A DNA stretch of 64,000 bases from Janthinobacterium sp. PAMC25594 (GCF_019443505.1 NZ_CP080377.1:5766001-5830000), one strand, 5' to 3'; numbered from the stretch's first letter, positions 26,061 through 37,967 are shown. Notes: generated by a model not told the origin, from the sequence alone. Translations and numbers: made by a program.

Positions 26061-26906
26061 ATGGATATCAATCAAGCGCGTACCTTCCTCGAAGTGGCTT
26101 CCTGCGGCAGCTTCATCATGGCGGCCGAGCGCATGCACGTGACGCAAACGGCCGTCAGCGCCCGCATCCGCACGCTGGAGCAGCAACTGGGGCGCCAGTT
26201 ATTTGTGCGTAACAAGGCGGGCGCCCGCCTGACGTCGGCCGGCGAGCGCTTCATGCGCCATGCGGCCACCATGGTGCAGGTGTGGGAGCGGGCGCGCCAC
26301 CAGGTGGCCTTGCCGCCGGGGCGCGACGACGCCGTCAGTATCGGCTGCGAGCTGAGCCTGTGGCAGCCGCTGCTCGGCGACTGGCTGATACGCATGAGCC
26401 GCGATTGCCCCGAGATCGCCTTGCGCGCGGAAGTCGACAGTCCCGCGCGCCTGCTCGACGCCGTGCACGACGGTTCGCTCGACCTGGCCGTGCTGTACAA
26501 CCCGCCGCAGCGCCCGGGCCTGGCCAGCGAATTGCTGGCCGAGGAAAAGCTGGTGATGGTGACCACGCGCGCCGACGGGCAGATGCATGCCGATACGTAT
26601 GTGTATGTGGACTGGGGACCCAGCTTCGCGGCCAACCACCAGGCGACGTATCCGGAGCTGAGCAGCCCGCCCGTCTCGATTTCGCTGGGGCCGCTGGCCC
26701 TCGTCTACCTGCTGGAAGTGGGTGGCGCCAGTTACTTTCGCATCGGCAGCGCGCAACCTTATCTCGATGCAGGCTTGCTGCACCGCGTGCGCGACGCGCC
26801 CGAATTCTCGCATTCCGCCTACGCCGTGTACGCGGCCCAGCGCGACAACCCGACCCTGGATCGCGCCCGCGCCTGCCTGCTGGCGGTGGCGGAGAAGATC
26901 AAGTAG
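26061..26906 (+). CDS. LysR-family transcriptional regulator
   Basis: The 281-residue protein has the HTH domain (MDINQARTFLEVASCGSFIMAAERMHVTQTAVSARIRTLE) with a substrate-binding domain. It starts 12 bases after cfa on the same strand, so it may be read through from cfa. Its target is unknown. I chose ATG 26061 (a TTG one codon earlier is possible). It ends at a bidirectional terminator. Confidence 0.9.
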   Translation: MDINQARTFLEVASCGSFIMAAERMHVTQTAVSARIRTLEQQLGRQLFVRNKAGARLTSAGERFMRHAATMVQVWERARHQVALPPGRDDAVSIGCELSLWQPLLGDWLIRMSRDCPEIALRAEVDSPARLLDAVHDGSLDLAVLYNPPQRPGLASELLAEEKLVMVTTRADGQMHADTYVYVDWGPSFAANHQATYPELSSPPVSISLGPLALVYLLEVGGASYFRIGSAQPYLDAGLLHRVRDAPEFSHSAYAVYAAQRDNPTLDRARACLLAVAEKIK

Positions 26907-26920
26907 GTTCGACAGACGTA

Positions 26921-26948
26921 AAAAAGCCGACCCGCGGGTCGGCTTTTT
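26921..26948. terminator. Bidirectional terminator
   Basis: A perfect stem AAAAAGCCGACCC / GGGTCGGCTTTTT around GC has A-runs and T-runs on both sides. It serves the LysR gene and the convergent Bax-inhibitor-1 gene. Confidence 0.93.
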
Positions 26949-26967
26949 GCTGTTTCAATCGCCGCGC

Positions 26968-27654
26968 TTAGTCGCGGCTGCCGCCGGCGAAGCCCAGCAG
27001 GGAAAGCAGGCTGGTGAAGATGTTGTACACGTCCAGGTAGATGCGCAGGGTGGCCGAGATGTAGTTGGTCTCGCCGCCGTTGATGATTTGCTGCACGTCA
27101 TACAGGATGTAGGCCGAGAAGATGGCGATGGCGACCATGGAGATCACGATCGACAGTGCCGACAGGCCCAGGAAGATGTTCGCCACCGATGCCAGGATCA
27201 GCACGATCACGCCGGCGAACAGCCATTTGCCCATGGCCGAGAAGTCGCGCTTCGACACCGTGGCGATGGTCGCCATCACGGCCAGGATGGTGGCCGTGCC
27301 GCCGAATGCCGTCATGATCAGCATGCCGCCGTTCGAGTAGCCGAGCGTGCGCGTCAGGATAGGCGTGAGCATCAGGCCCATGAAGAAGGTGAAGCCCAGC
27401 AGGACGGCAACGCCCAGGCCCGAGTTCTTGGTTTTCTCGATCGCGTACATGAAGCCGAATGCGACGGCCATGAAGATGATGAAGCCCATGCCGCCGGTCA
27501 GCATCGGCAAATGCATTTGCACGCCGATGAAGGCGCCCAGCACGGTCGGTATCATGGACAGTGCCAGCAGCCAGTAAGTGTTGCGCAAGACCTGATGGCG
27601 GACTTGCTGCATGCCCCCCGACAGGTCAAAGGTGCGTTGCATGTTCTGATTCAT
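26968..27654 (-). CDS. Bax inhibitor-1 / YccA family membrane protein
   Basis: The 228-residue protein has seven hydrophobic segments and the family motifs GMGFIIFMAVAFGFMYAIEK and the C-terminal ILYDVQQIINGGETNYISATLRIYLDVYNIF. Members of the BI-1/YccA/YbhL family are inner-membrane proteins connected with FtsH (YccA inhibits it) or calcium/pH leak. The ATG at 27654 follows a GGAGGCAC-type Shine-Dalgarno on the minus strand. It lies alone between convergent LysR and divergent ndk. hflK/hflC, which also regulate FtsH, are about 12 kb away. Confidence 0.93.
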   Translation of the reverse strand: MNQNMQRTFDLSGGMQQVRHQVLRNTYWLLALSMIPTVLGAFIGVQMHLPMLTGGMGFIIFMAVAFGFMYAIEKTKNSGLGVAVLLGFTFFMGLMLTPILTRTLGYSNGGMLIMTAFGGTATILAVMATIATVSKRDFSAMGKWLFAGVIVLILASVANIFLGLSALSIVISMVAIAIFSAYILYDVQQIINGGETNYISATLRIYLDVYNIFTSLLSLLGFAGGSRD

Positions 27655-27875
27655 AGTGCCTCCGTGTTGTCAATTCAAATTACTACTTTACCCAAGGATA
27701 GCATGAGGGGCGGAATTTGCCAAAAAAGCAGCTTAAGATTTCATTAAACTCAAGCGGCAGGGAAGGATGCCCCCTGCCTGTCTGGGTGATATGGGGTGGA
27801 GTATGGTAAAATCAAAGGTTGATTGAGTTATCAATTTACCGTTTTAAACCTTACTTTTTATTGGAGTTTTCACAC

Positions 27876-28292
27876 ATGGCAATCGAACGCACCCTGTCGA
27901 TCATCAAACCAGACGCAGTTGCAAAAAACGTAATCGGTCAAATCTACACCCGTTTTGAAAACGCTGGCCTGAAAATCGTTGCAGCACGCATGACCCAACT
28001 GTCGCGCGAACAAGCTGAAGGCTTCTACGCAGCGCACAAAGAGCGCGGCTTCTTCAAGGATCTGGTCGACTTCATGGTTTCCGGTCCAGTCATGATCCAG
28101 GCCCTGGAAGGCGAAAACGCCGTTCTGGCCCACCGTGACCTGATGGGCGCGACCGATCCGAAGAAAGCAGAAAAAGGCACGATCCGCGCCGATTTCGCCG
28201 ATTCGATCGACGCCAACGCCGTACACGGTTCCGACGCTGTCGAAGCTGCTAAAGTGGAAATCGCTTACTTCTTCCCAGAACTGAAGGCTTAA
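27876..28292 (+). CDS. ndk: Nucleoside diphosphate kinase
   Basis: NDK transfers the gamma-phosphate between nucleoside triphosphates and diphosphates. The 138-residue protein carries [15 protein letters not shown] and the catalytic His117 in [10 protein letters not shown]. Its codon use is A/T-richer than neighbouring genes, as expected for a highly expressed gene. The start at 27876 has TGGAG 10 bases upstream; an earlier in-frame start adds 19 residues without family homology. It begins the long co-directional block. Confidence 0.97.
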   Translation: MAIERTLSIIKPDAVAKNVIGQIYTRFENAGLKIVAARMTQLSREQAEGFYAAHKERGFFKDLVDFMVSGPVMIQALEGENAVLAHRDLMGATDPKKAEKGTIRADFADSIDANAVHGSDAVEAAKVEIAYFFPELKA

Positions 28293-28299
28293 TTGCCTT

Positions 28300-28326
28300 A
28301 GATAACGTTATTTCCTGGCGTTATCT
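28300..28326 (+). promoter_or_regulatory. Hairpin after ndk
   Basis: AGATAACG (28300-28307) pairs with CGTTATCT (28319-28326) around an 11-base loop. No T-run; possible processing site. Confidence 0.45.
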
Positions 28327-28416
28327 GTGAAATAACTTATCACCCCCTGTTCCCGCTGCGCTGTGGTGCTTTGCTCCTGATGCGCGCGGGGACGGATTTT
28401 TAGAATAGACAAGATC

Positions 28417-29592
28417 ATGAATACGACGACCCTCACCAACTTGCTGGACCTCGATCCCGCGCAACTCATCGCCTACTGCGCCGAGTTGGGAGAGAAACCG
28501 TTTCGTGCGAAACAATTGCAGCGTTGGATACACCAGTTCGGCGCTTCCGATTTTGACGCCATGACGGACCTGGCCAAGTCGCTGCGCGACAAGTTGGCCA
28601 CGCGCGCCGAAGTGCGCGCCCCGGCCGTCATCAGCGACCACACGTCGACCGATGGCACGCGCAAGTGGCTCGTTGACGTGGGCAATGGCAATGCCGTGGA
28701 AACCGTGTTCATTCCGGAAGAAAACCGCGGCACCCTGTGCATCTCGACCCAGGCCGGCTGCGCCGTGAACTGCCGTTTCTGCTCGACGGGCAAGCAGGGC
28801 TTCAACCGCAACCTCAGCGTTGGCGAAATCATCGGCCAGCTGTGGATGGCGGAATTCGAATTGCGCCGTACCAAGGGCATCGAGCCTGGCCCGAAAGGCG
28901 AGCGCCAGATCACCAACGTGGTGATGATGGGCATGGGCGAACCCCTGCTGAACTTTGAGCCGACCGTCACGGCCCTGAAATTGATGCTCGACGACAACGC
29001 CTACGGCCTGTCGCGCCGCCGCGTGACCCTGTCGACCTCGGGCGTGGTGCCGATGATGGACAAGCTGTCGCAGGAAGTGCCGGTGGCCCTGGCCGTCTCG
29101 CTGCACGCCTCGAACGACGCCTTGCGCGATGGGCTGATTCCACTGAACAAGAAGTACCCGCTGAAGGAATTGATGGCGGCCTGCAAGCGCTACCTGGAAT
29201 TCGCCCCGCGCGATTTCATCACGTTTGAATACTGCATGCTCGATGGCGTCAACGACAGCGACGAGCACGCGCACGAACTGCTGGCGCTGGTGCAAGACCG
29301 CGAGTTCGGCGTGAACTGCAAGTTCAACCTGATTCCGTTTAATCCTTTCCCCGAGTCGGGCCTGTTCCGCTCGAAAAACCCGCGCATCAAGGCGTTTGCC
29401 CAGGTACTGATGGATGGCGGCATCATCACCACCGTGCGCAAGACGCGCGGCGACGATATCGATGCGGCCTGCGGCCAGCTGGCCGGCGAAGTCAAGGACC
29501 GCACGCGGGTGCAGGAACGCATGGAAAAGATGACCGAGTATCAGCAAAAATTCGGCGCCAATTTCGGCAAGATCGTGGAGATCCGCTCCTGA
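28417..29592 (+). CDS. rlmN: 23S rRNA (adenine2503-C2)-methyltransferase RlmN
   Basis: RlmN is a radical SAM enzyme that methylates C2 of A2503 in 23S rRNA and A37 of some tRNAs. The 391-residue protein has the [4Fe-4S]-binding motif [13 protein letters not shown], the SAM-binding [12 protein letters not shown] and the C-terminal catalytic cysteine region [19 protein letters not shown]. Its stop codon overlaps the start of pilW (TGATG), indicating coupled translation. Confidence 0.97.
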   Translation: MNTTTLTNLLDLDPAQLIAYCAELGEKPFRAKQLQRWIHQFGASDFDAMTDLAKSLRDKLATRAEVRAPAVISDHTSTDGTRKWLVDVGNGNAVETVFIPEENRGTLCISTQAGCAVNCRFCSTGKQGFNRNLSVGEIIGQLWMAEFELRRTKGIEPGPKGERQITNVVMMGMGEPLLNFEPTVTALKLMLDDNAYGLSRRRVTLSTSGVVPMMDKLSQEVPVALAVSLHASNDALRDGLIPLNKKYPLKELMAACKRYLEFAPRDFITFEYCMLDGVNDSDEHAHELLALVQDREFGVNCKFNLIPFNPFPESGLFRSKNPRIKAFAQVLMDGGIITTVRKTRGDDIDAACGQLAGEVKDRTRVQERMEKMTEYQQKFGANFGKIVEIRS

Positions 29593-30380
29593 TGCGGGGA
29601 AGCATGGCTTATCCTGGCGCACTTGCCGCGGCTGTTGTCAGCCTGGGCGTGCTGCTGGCCGGCTGTGCTGCCACCGCGGACAAGGAGCAAGCCGCATCGG
29701 TCGAGCAGCGCGCCGCCTTGCGCTTGCAGCTGGCCAGCGCCTATTATATGCAAGACCAGTTCGTGGTGGCGTTGGCCGAGGCAGAGCAGGCGGTGCAGCT
29801 GGTGCCGGACAACGCCCAGGTACGCGGCATGCGCGCCCTGATTTTTGTCGCCCTGCGCCAACCTGGGGCTGCCGAAAAAGATTTTCTTTACGCATTGCGC
29901 CTCGCGCCCCACAATCCCGAGTTGAGCAATAATTATGGCCTGTTTCTGTGCCAGACCGGGCGCGCGGCGCAGTCGCTGGCGTATTTTGATGCCGCATTGC
30001 AAGATGCCGCCTATGGCACGCCTGCACTGGCGCTGCATAATGCGGCGGCGTGCAGCCTGGTCATGCAAGATTACCCGCGCGCCGCCAGCTACTGGCTCAA
30101 GGCGGAGCGCATCGCACCTGGCGCGGCAATCACGTATGCCGGCCTGGTGCGCGTGTATTACGAACAGCAGGACTACCGGCAAGCGGCTCATTACCTTGAG
30201 CGGCTCGGTAAAGTAGCGACAATGGAGAGCCAGGCGGCCGATGTGCTGTGGCTCGGGATCAAGGTGCAGCATAAGCTCGGGGATGCGGGTGCGGAAGCTG
30301 GCCTGGGGGCGCTTTTGCGCCACCACCATTCCGGCTCCCCCGAATATGCTGCTTATCAAAATGGGGCGTTTGATGAGTGA
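29592..30380 (+). CDS. pilW: Type IV pilus biogenesis lipoprotein PilW/PilF
   Basis: PilF/PilW is a TPR lipoprotein that helps the PilQ secretin assemble in the outer membrane. The 262-residue protein has a lipobox (LLAGC, C25) and about six TPR helices, with typical motifs such as RLQLASAYYMQDQFVVALAE and NPELSNNYGLFLCQTGR. The gene order rlmN-pilW-rodZ-ispG-hisS is classic for proteobacteria. Start ATG 29592 overlaps the rlmN stop. Confidence 0.93.
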   Translation: MRGSMAYPGALAAAVVSLGVLLAGCAATADKEQAASVEQRAALRLQLASAYYMQDQFVVALAEAEQAVQLVPDNAQVRGMRALIFVALRQPGAAEKDFLYALRLAPHNPELSNNYGLFLCQTGRAAQSLAYFDAALQDAAYGTPALALHNAAACSLVMQDYPRAASYWLKAERIAPGAAITYAGLVRVYYEQQDYRQAAHYLERLGKVATMESQAADVLWLGIKVQHKLGDAGAEAGLGALLRHHHSGSPEYAAYQNGAFDE

Positions 30381-30393
30381 GACAGGGATACCA

Positions 30394-31362
30394 ATGAATT
30401 CAGAGTGGGCAGAAACGCCTCAGCAGCAGCCCCAGGGCAATCTTGCGTTGGCAGGCGCACAGTTGAAGGCGCAGCGCGAAGCGCTGGGCTGGCCGGTGGA
30501 ACAGGTGGCCGACCAGCTCAAGCTGGCGCCACGCCAGGTGATCGCGTTGGAAGAGGGCGACATGGCGGCCTTGCCGAACCTGGCCGTGGTGCGCGGTTTC
30601 GTGCGCGCCTACGCCAAGGTGGTGCGTCTCGACGCGGCGCCGCTGGTGGCCATGATCGAAGTCCATCCGGCGCCGGCGCAAGACCCGGCCGCGCCCGTGC
30701 GGCGTGAAATTTCCGCCACGTTTTCCGAGTCGCGCTTCCCGTCGATGACGCAGCGCTCGTCGAACCAGACTCCCCTCTGGATCGCCGGCGCCGTGGCCGT
30801 CGTCGTGGCGGCCGCCTTTGGCGCCTACAAGCTCGGCTATGTACCGGCCAGCCTGTTGTCCTCGCACGCCGAGAAAGAAACCGTGCATGCGGACGTGGGC
30901 CCCGTGGAAACGACCCTGATCAAGCCGGGCCAGGACTTGACGCCCGTGCAGACGCCGTCCGTGCCGCTGATTTCCGTGCCGCCGCCGCCAGGCAACGATA
31001 CGCAGACGGGCGCGCCTGTCTCCAGCGTCGCTTCGGCGCCTGCCGCCGCCGTGCCGCCAGCAGCTGCTCCGGCGGCGACGGCCGCCGTCACGCCGCCCGT
31101 TGCCGCCGCCGCCGCTACCGTGGGCGCGAATACGCTGGTGTTGAAGGTGGAGCAAGATTCCTGGGTGGAAATCCGCCGCCCGGGCAGCTCGCCGTTGATT
31201 TCGCGCATGGTCAAGGCGGGCAGCACGGAAACGTTCGATATCGCGGGACCGGCCACCCTGGTGGTGGGCAAGCCGGGTGCCGTGCAGGCAACCTTGCGCG
31301 GTGCCAAGCTGGATCTGCCCACCGTTGCCGGTGGCACGATTTCCCGTGTCAGCATCAAATAA
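30394..31362 (+). CDS. rodZ: RodZ-like cytoskeletal membrane protein
   Basis: RodZ couples MreB to the membrane and shapes rod cells. The 322-residue protein has an N-terminal HTH_25 domain (about 18-85; GWPVEQVADQLKLAPRQVIALEEG), one membrane segment (about 127-148), a Pro/Ala-rich periplasmic linker and a C-terminal DUF4115 domain (LKVEQDSWVEIRRPGSSPLI). I chose ATG 30394 (AGGGA with 5-base spacing); ATG 30373, overlapping the pilW stop, is an alternative. Confidence 0.93.
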   Translation: MNSEWAETPQQQPQGNLALAGAQLKAQREALGWPVEQVADQLKLAPRQVIALEEGDMAALPNLAVVRGFVRAYAKVVRLDAAPLVAMIEVHPAPAQDPAAPVRREISATFSESRFPSMTQRSSNQTPLWIAGAVAVVVAAAFGAYKLGYVPASLLSSHAEKETVHADVGPVETTLIKPGQDLTPVQTPSVPLISVPPPPGNDTQTGAPVSSVASAPAAAVPPAAAPAATAAVTPPVAAAAATVGANTLVLKVEQDSWVEIRRPGSSPLISRMVKAGSTETFDIAGPATLVVGKPGAVQATLRGAKLDLPTVAGGTISRVSIK

Positions 31363-31401
31363 TTGCAGTCATCGTTCAAGCAAACTCAGAAGATAATATT
31401 T

Positions 31402-32660
<1,259 letters not shown>

Positions 32661-32664
<4 letters not shown>

Positions 32665-32697
32665 GTCGGATTAGCGCTACGCGCGTAATCCGACAAT
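32661..32697. repeat. Short palindromic repeat GTCGGATTA...TAATCCGAC
   Basis: GTCGGATTA (32665-32673) and TAATCCGAC (32686-32694), preceded by GTAG, form a hairpin immediately after ispG. The same repeat occurs at 50671-50765, so it is a dispersed REP-like family. It may act as an mRNA-stabilising hairpin between ispG and hisS. Confidence 0.75.
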
Positions 32698-32721
32698 CAA
32701 GTTAAAGCAAAGAAGAACACT

Positions 32722-34083
32722 ATGTCCGAAAATAAAAAAGCAGAGAAAATTACAGGCGTGAAAGGCATGAATGACGTGCTGCCGGCCGATGCCCCGCTGT
32801 GGGAATTGTTTGAAAATACGGCGCAATCCGTGCTGCAAAGCTACGGCTTCCAGCAGATCCGCACGCCGATCGTGGAAGAAACGAAATTGTTCGCGCGCGC
32901 CATCGGCGCCGTGACCGATATCGTGGAAAAGGAAATGTACTCGTTCACCGATTCGATGAACGGCGATAACCTGACCCTGCGTCCTGAAGGCACGGCCGGC
33001 GTGGTGCGCGCCGTGGTCGAACACAACCTCGTCTACGAAGGCCCGAAACGCCTGTGGTACAAGGGCCAGATGTTCCGCCACGAGCGCCCGCAGAAAGGCC
33101 GCTACCGCCAGTTCCACCAGTTCGGCGTGGAAGCCATCGGTTTCACGGGCCCGGATATCGACGCCGAGATCATCATGCTGTCGCGCCGCCTGTGGGATGA
33201 CCTGGGCCTGGAAGGCATCCGCCTGGAGCTGAACTCGATCGGCGATGCGGACGAGCGCCTGCGCCACCGCGCCGACCTGATCGCCTACCTGGAAAGCCAC
33301 AGCGAGCTGCTCGACGAAGAAGCCAAGCGCCGCCTGCACAGCAATCCGCTGCGCATCCTCGACACGAAGAACCCAGCCATGCAGGACCTGGTCAATGGCG
33401 CACCGAAGCTGCTGGACTACCTGGGCGAGGAATCGCTGGCCCACTTCCACGGCGTGCAGAAGATCTTGAACCACAACAATATCCCGTTCACCATCAATCC
33501 ACGCCTGGTGCGCGGCCTCGATTACTACAACCGCACGGTGTTCGAGTGGGTCAGCGACAAGCTGGGCGCGCAAGGCACGGTCTGCGCCGGTGGCCGCTAT
33601 GATGGCATGGTGGAAATGTTCGGTGGCAAATCGACGCCCGCCGTCGGTTTCGGCATGGGCGTCGAACGCCTGGTGCTGCTGATGAAGGATGCGGCCGAGC
33701 CGGAAGCCCCGGCCCAGTGCGACGTGTATCTGGTGCACCAGGGCGAGCAGGCAGGCTTGCAAGCGTTCGTGCTGGCCGAGCGGATTCGCGATGCGGGCCT
33801 CGACGTTGTGCTACATTGCGCAGCGAGCAACGGTGGCGGCAGCTTCAAGACGCAAATGAAAAAGGCCGATGCCAGCGGCGCGGCGTTTGCCGTGATCATG
33901 GGCGACGATGAAATCGCCAACAATGTCGCGACGGTGAAAGCCATGCGCGAAGCCGATGCGGGCGCGCAGCAGAGCACGGTGCCGTTCGACGATGTCGTCG
34001 ATTACGTGGTGGACCAGATCATCGGCGACCACGATTGCGGCCACGACCACGGTCCTGGCGGCCACGTGCATCACCACCATTGA
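32722..34083 (+). CDS. hisS: Histidyl-tRNA synthetase with histidine-rich tail
   Basis: HisRS charges tRNA-His. The 453-residue class II synthetase shows motif 2 ([19 protein letters not shown]), the histidine-binding [15 protein letters not shown] and motif 3 ([13 protein letters not shown]), then an anticodon-binding domain. Its last 18 residues, [18 protein letters not shown], hold eight His and one Cys and extend past the usual end. The tail could bind zinc, nickel or copper; it has no known role. ispG-hisS synteny is standard. Confidence 0.97.
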   Translation: MSENKKAEKITGVKGMNDVLPADAPLWELFENTAQSVLQSYGFQQIRTPIVEETKLFARAIGAVTDIVEKEMYSFTDSMNGDNLTLRPEGTAGVVRAVVEHNLVYEGPKRLWYKGQMFRHERPQKGRYRQFHQFGVEAIGFTGPDIDAEIIMLSRRLWDDLGLEGIRLELNSIGDADERLRHRADLIAYLESHSELLDEEAKRRLHSNPLRILDTKNPAMQDLVNGAPKLLDYLGEESLAHFHGVQKILNHNNIPFTINPRLVRGLDYYNRTVFEWVSDKLGAQGTVCAGGRYDGMVEMFGGKSTPAVGFGMGVERLVLLMKDAAEPEAPAQCDVYLVHQGEQAGLQAFVLAERIRDAGLDVVLHCAASNGGGSFKTQMKKADASGAAFAVIMGDDEIANNVATVKAMREADAGAQQSTVPFDDVVDYVVDQIIGDHDCGHDHGPGGHVHHHH

Positions 34084-34137
34084 TTTGAAGCAAGACCGTA
34101 CTACCCTCGATCAACTACTCATTAAAACTGACGACCC

Positions 34138-34806
34138 ATGGCATACGATCACGAAGAACAAGAACAACTGGCAACCCTGAAGGCCTGGTGGCAGCGCAAT
34201 GGCAATCTGACCTCCTGGGTCCTGATCGTGGCGCTGGCAGGCTACAGCGGCTGGGCTGGCTGGCAGTACTACCAGCGCACGCAGGCCGCGCAAGCGGGCC
34301 AGCTGTACGACGAACTGCAAAACGCCATCGCCGCCAAGGACACGGCCAAGGTGATGCGCGCGGCCGGCGACATGCAGTCGCGTTTCGGCGGCACGGCGTA
34401 TGCGCAGATGAGCGCCCTGGCCGCGGCCAAGGTGGCGTTCGACGCGAACGACCTGAAAACGGCGAAGACCCAGCTGCAATGGGTAGCCGAGCATGGCACG
34501 GAAGAGTACAAGGCCATCGCCAAGCTGCGCCTGGCCGGTGTCCTGCTGGACGAAAAAGCCTACGATGAAGCGTTGAAGGTGCTCGCGACGGCCACCGTGG
34601 CGCAATTTGCCGGCGCCGTGGCCGACCGCAAGGGCGACATCCTGGTGGCGCAAAACAAGCTGGCCGATGCCCGCACGGCTTACCTGGCCGCGATAGCCGC
34701 GACGGACAAGAACAATCCAGGCCGTCAACTGATTCAGGTCAAACTGGAAGCGATTGGCGGTACGGTACCGGAAGACAAGGCCAAGGCTGACAAGGCCGCC
34801 GCCTGA
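34138..34806 (+). CDS. yfgM: YfgM-like periplasmic TPR protein
   Basis: YfgM (TPR_21) is a membrane-anchored chaperone associated with SecYEG and PpiD. The 222-residue protein has a cytosolic N-terminus ending in ATLKAWWQRNGN, one membrane segment (about 23-43; TSWVLIVALAGYSGWAGW) and a periplasmic helical repeat domain. Gene order hisS-yfgM-bamB-der is conserved and supports the call. Confidence 0.93.
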   Translation: MAYDHEEQEQLATLKAWWQRNGNLTSWVLIVALAGYSGWAGWQYYQRTQAAQAGQLYDELQNAIAAKDTAKVMRAAGDMQSRFGGTAYAQMSALAAAKVAFDANDLKTAKTQLQWVAEHGTEEYKAIAKLRLAGVLLDEKAYDEALKVLATATVAQFAGAVADRKGDILVAQNKLADARTAYLAAIAATDKNNPGRQLIQVKLEAIGGTVPEDKAKADKAAA

Positions 34807-34891
34807 CAGGAACACTGACGGTGTGGCCGCGCGGCGTTGTGCGCCGCCTGCCTTGCCCTTACAAGTACAAGAAAAAGGTTGGATAACACTT

Positions 34892-36037
34892 ATGCGTGTC
34901 ACTGAAAAGCTGGTAGCTGCAAGTCTGTTGGCCCTGATGGCCGGTTGCTCGTCGTGGAACCCGTTCGCCTCGAAAGACCCGAAAGTCGAACCGGCCAAGC
35001 TGGTCGAGTTAAAATCGAGCATCGCCGTGCGCGACGCCTGGAAGTATTCGATCGGCAAGGCCGGCGTGTACGCGTTGACGCCGGCGCTGGCCGGCAGCAG
35101 CCTGTACGTGGTCAGCGCCGATGGCGCGCTGGCGCGCCTGGATGCGGCCAGCGGCCGTGAAACCTGGCGCGTCAAGGCCGGCAGCGACATCACGTCAAGC
35201 GCCGGCAGCGATGGCAGCGTGGTGGCCGTGGGCGCCGCCAAGGGCGCCGTGCTGGCGTTTGACGCCGATGGCAAGCAGCTGTGGAAGGCACAGGCGTCCA
35301 GCGAAGTATTGACGGCGCCCGTCGTGGGGCAGGGCGTGGTCGTGGTGCGCAGCGTGGACAACCGCATCGTCGGCTTCGATGCCAGGACGGGCGAGCGCAA
35401 GTGGACGGTGCAGCGCGCCACGCCGGCACTGACCCTGCGCAATGCGCCGGGCATGGTGCTGGGCGGCGCGAATGTCTATGTAGCCCAGCCGGGCGGCAAG
35501 CTGCTGGCACTGACGGCGGCCACCGGTGTGGTACGCTGGGAGATCGTCGTCAGCGAACCGCGCGGCGCTACCGAACTGGAGCGCGTCTCCGACATCGCCG
35601 GCACGCCGGTGGTGTTTGAAGGCGAAGTGTGCGCCGTCACGTACCAGGGCAAGGCGGGCTGCTTCGATGCCGCCACGGGCGTGCCGCGCTGGACCAAGCC
35701 GTTCTCGTCCGATGTGGGCGTGGCCGTCGACCAGCGTTTCGTGTTTGCCGCCGACTCCCAGGGCGCGGTGGTGGCGTTCAGCCGCGAAGGCGGCCAGAGT
35801 GCCTGGAAGAATGAGGCGCTGGCGCGCCGCCGCCTGTCGACGCCGGCCTCTTTCGGCCGCAGTGTCGCCGTCGGCGACTATCAAGGTTATATCCACTTCC
35901 TGTCACGGGAAGATGGCGCATTAATAGGTCGTGTCAGCACCGACGGTAGCCCGATTGTTTCGGCTCCTGTTGTTGCCGGTTCGAATTTGATTTTTCAAAC
36001 CCAATCAGGGACAGTGACCGCTCTCGCGGTCGAGTAA
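34892..36037 (+). CDS. bamB: Outer membrane assembly lipoprotein BamB
   Basis: BamB is the beta-propeller lipoprotein of the BAM complex that inserts outer-membrane proteins. The 381-residue protein has a lipobox (MAGC, C19) and repeated propeller segments such as [23 protein letters not shown] and [17 protein letters not shown] use ATG 34892 ([19 protein letters not shown]); an in-frame start 138 bases earlier lies in yfgM. der follows after 4 bases. Confidence 0.95.
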   Translation: MRVTEKLVAASLLALMAGCSSWNPFASKDPKVEPAKLVELKSSIAVRDAWKYSIGKAGVYALTPALAGSSLYVVSADGALARLDAASGRETWRVKAGSDITSSAGSDGSVVAVGAAKGAVLAFDADGKQLWKAQASSEVLTAPVVGQGVVVVRSVDNRIVGFDARTGERKWTVQRATPALTLRNAPGMVLGGANVYVAQPGGKLLALTAATGVVRWEIVVSEPRGATELERVSDIAGTPVVFEGEVCAVTYQGKAGCFDAATGVPRWTKPFSSDVGVAVDQRFVFAADSQGAVVAFSREGGQSAWKNEALARRRLSTPASFGRSVAVGDYQGYIHFLSREDGALIGRVSTDGSPIVSAPVVAGSNLIFQTQSGTVTALAVE

Positions 36038-36041
36038 TACA

Positions 36042-37388
36042 ATGAAGCCGGTAATTGCACTAGTAGGTCGACCCAATGTTGGGAAATCGACTTTATTCAA
36101 TCGTCTGACCCGCTCGCGCGATGCGCTGGTGGCGGATTTGCCTGGGTTGACGCGCGATCGTCACTATGGCGAAGGCCGTGTCGGCGAACGTCCCTTCCTG
36201 GTCATCGATACGGGTGGTTTCGAACCCGTCGCCAAGGAAGGCATCATGCACCAGATGGCACTGCAGACCAAGCAGGCCGTGGCCGAGGCCGACGTGGTGG
36301 TGTTCATCGTGGACGGCCGTCAAGGCCTGACCCCGCATGACAAGACCATCGTCGACTTCCTGCGCAAGAGCGGTCGCCCGGTCTTGTTGGTGGTCAACAA
36401 AAGCGAAGGCATGCGCTACACGGCCGTCGTGTCCGAATTCTATGAATTGGGCATGGGCGATCCGTATGCGATCTCGTCGGCGCACGGCGACGGCGTCAAC
36501 GACCTCGTCGAAGTGATGCTGGACCTGGCGTTCGCGCAGCGTCCGGACGAGCCTGAAGAGCTGGAAAAGACCGACCGCGGCATCAAGATCGCCCTCGTCG
36601 GCCGCCCGAACGTGGGCAAGTCGACCTTGATCAACACGCTGCTGGGCGAAGAGCGCGTGATCGCCTTCGACATGCCGGGCACGACGCGCGACTCGATCGA
36701 GATTCCGTTCGAACGCGATGGCCAGCAATACACCTTGATCGATACGGCCGGTATCCGTCGCCGCGGCAAGGTGTTTGAAGCGATCGAGAAATTCTCGGTG
36801 GTGAAAACCCTGCAGTCGATTTCCGAAGCCAACGTGGTGGTGCTGATGCTCGACGCGCAGCAGGATATTTCCGAGCAAGACGCGCATATCGCCGGCTTCA
36901 TTCTGGAATCGGGCCGCGCGCTGGTGGTGGCCGTGAACAAATGGGATGGCTTGCAATCGCACGAACGCGACGAGATCAAGATCGATATCGACCGCAAGCT
37001 CGATTTCCTGTCGTTCGCGCAGATGCATTTCATTTCGGCGCTGAAGGGCACCAACATCGCTCCATTGATGAAGTCGCTCAACGCCGCGTATGCGGCCGCC
37101 ATGTGCGACCTGTCGACGCCGAAGCTGACGCGCGCCCTGATCGAGGCCGTGGAGAAGCAGGAGCCGCGCCGCAAGGGGTCGATTCGTCCGAAGCTGCGCT
37201 ATGCCCACCAGGGCGGCATGAACCCGCCTGTGATCGTTATTCACGGCAATGCGCTCGACGCCGTTGGCGACCCGTACAAGCGCTATCTGGAAAAACACTT
37301 CCGCGATACGTTTGCCCTCGTCGGCACGCCGCTGCGCATCGAACTGCGCACGGGTAAAAACCCGTTTGCGCGCACGCCAAGTAAGTAA
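36042..37388 (+). CDS. der: GTPase Der (EngA)
   Basis: Der is a ribosome-assembly GTPase for the 50S subunit. The 448-residue protein has two GTPase domains with P-loops GRPNVGKST at residues 9-17 and again from G187, each followed by DLPGLTRD or DMPGTTRD and NKSEG/NKWDG motifs. A C-terminal KH-like domain (from about 355) follows. Two tandem G domains are unique to this family. It starts four bases after bamB. Confidence 0.97.
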   Translation: MKPVIALVGRPNVGKSTLFNRLTRSRDALVADLPGLTRDRHYGEGRVGERPFLVIDTGGFEPVAKEGIMHQMALQTKQAVAEADVVVFIVDGRQGLTPHDKTIVDFLRKSGRPVLLVVNKSEGMRYTAVVSEFYELGMGDPYAISSAHGDGVNDLVEVMLDLAFAQRPDEPEELEKTDRGIKIALVGRPNVGKSTLINTLLGEERVIAFDMPGTTRDSIEIPFERDGQQYTLIDTAGIRRRGKVFEAIEKFSVVKTLQSISEANVVVLMLDAQQDISEQDAHIAGFILESGRALVVAVNKWDGLQSHERDEIKIDIDRKLDFLSFAQMHFISALKGTNIAPLMKSLNAAYAAAMCDLSTPKLTRALIEAVEKQEPRRKGSIRPKLRYAHQGGMNPPVIVIHGNALDAVGDPYKRYLEKHFRDTFALVGTPLRIELRTGKNPFARTPSK

Positions 37389-37405
37389 AATTAAGTGCAT
37401 ATTAA

Positions 37406-37430
37406 GGCGCCGCAGAGATAATGCGGCGCC
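37406..37430 (+). terminator. Hairpin after der
   Basis: GGCGCCGCA (37406-37414) pairs with TGCGGCGCC (37422-37430) around a 7-base loop. The T-run is missing, so it may be a Rho-dependent or processing site before hfq. Confidence 0.55.
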
Positions 37431-37616
37431 GACAGCCAATTCGATGGCTTTTGCACGGAAATAATAAAGTGTTAATGCGCCATGCGCGACAGCGATCGCG
37501 AAAACAGGTTACAGTAGCTATGACGCATCTTTCTTTCTTTGAAAGGTGTGAGAGCACTTGAAATCAAGCGAGTCGCCTCCAATTCTTACACAACAACATA
37601 AACAAACGGAGCTGTT

Positions 37617-37853
37617 ATGAGCAACAAAGGGCAACTGTTACAAGACCCATTCCTCAATGCATTACGCAAAGAGCATGTTCCTGTCTCGATCTACCTGGTC
37701 AATGGCATTAAATTGCAGGGCCATATCGAATCGTTCGATCAATATGTCGTATTGCTGCGCAATACGGTGACACAGATGGTGTACAAGCATGCCATCTCGA
37801 CAGTGGTGCCGGCCCGTGCCGTCAATCTCAATATTGAATCTGAAGCGGAGTAA
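37617..37853 (+). CDS. hfq: RNA chaperone Hfq
   Basis: Hfq is the hexameric Sm-like protein that pairs sRNAs with mRNAs. The 78-residue protein has the Sm1 region ([31 protein letters not shown]; residues about 12-42) and the Sm2 motif [12 protein letters not shown]. It lacks the long acidic C-terminal tail of E. coli Hfq. AACGGAGCTGTT upstream of ATG 37617 supplies the Shine-Dalgarno. It heads the hfq-hflX-hflK-hflC block. Confidence 0.97.
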   Translation: MSNKGQLLQDPFLNALRKEHVPVSIYLVNGIKLQGHIESFDQYVVLLRNTVTQMVYKHAISTVVPARAVNLNIESEAE

Positions 37854-37967
37854 AGCGTTGAGCTTGACGGCCCAGCGCCTTTCACCCTCCATCGCCCCCG
37901 TCCGCGCCAGCGGCGCTGATGCGTTTGCATCGGCGTCGGCGTCCGCCGCAACTTGTCTGATGCCATC

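Noticed and set aside
34065..34083. Poly-His tail of hisS as a cloning-vector or tag artefact
   Set aside because: The tail is preceded by an irregular natural-looking [12 protein letters not shown] sequence, codons vary, and the native intergenic region and yfgM follow directly.
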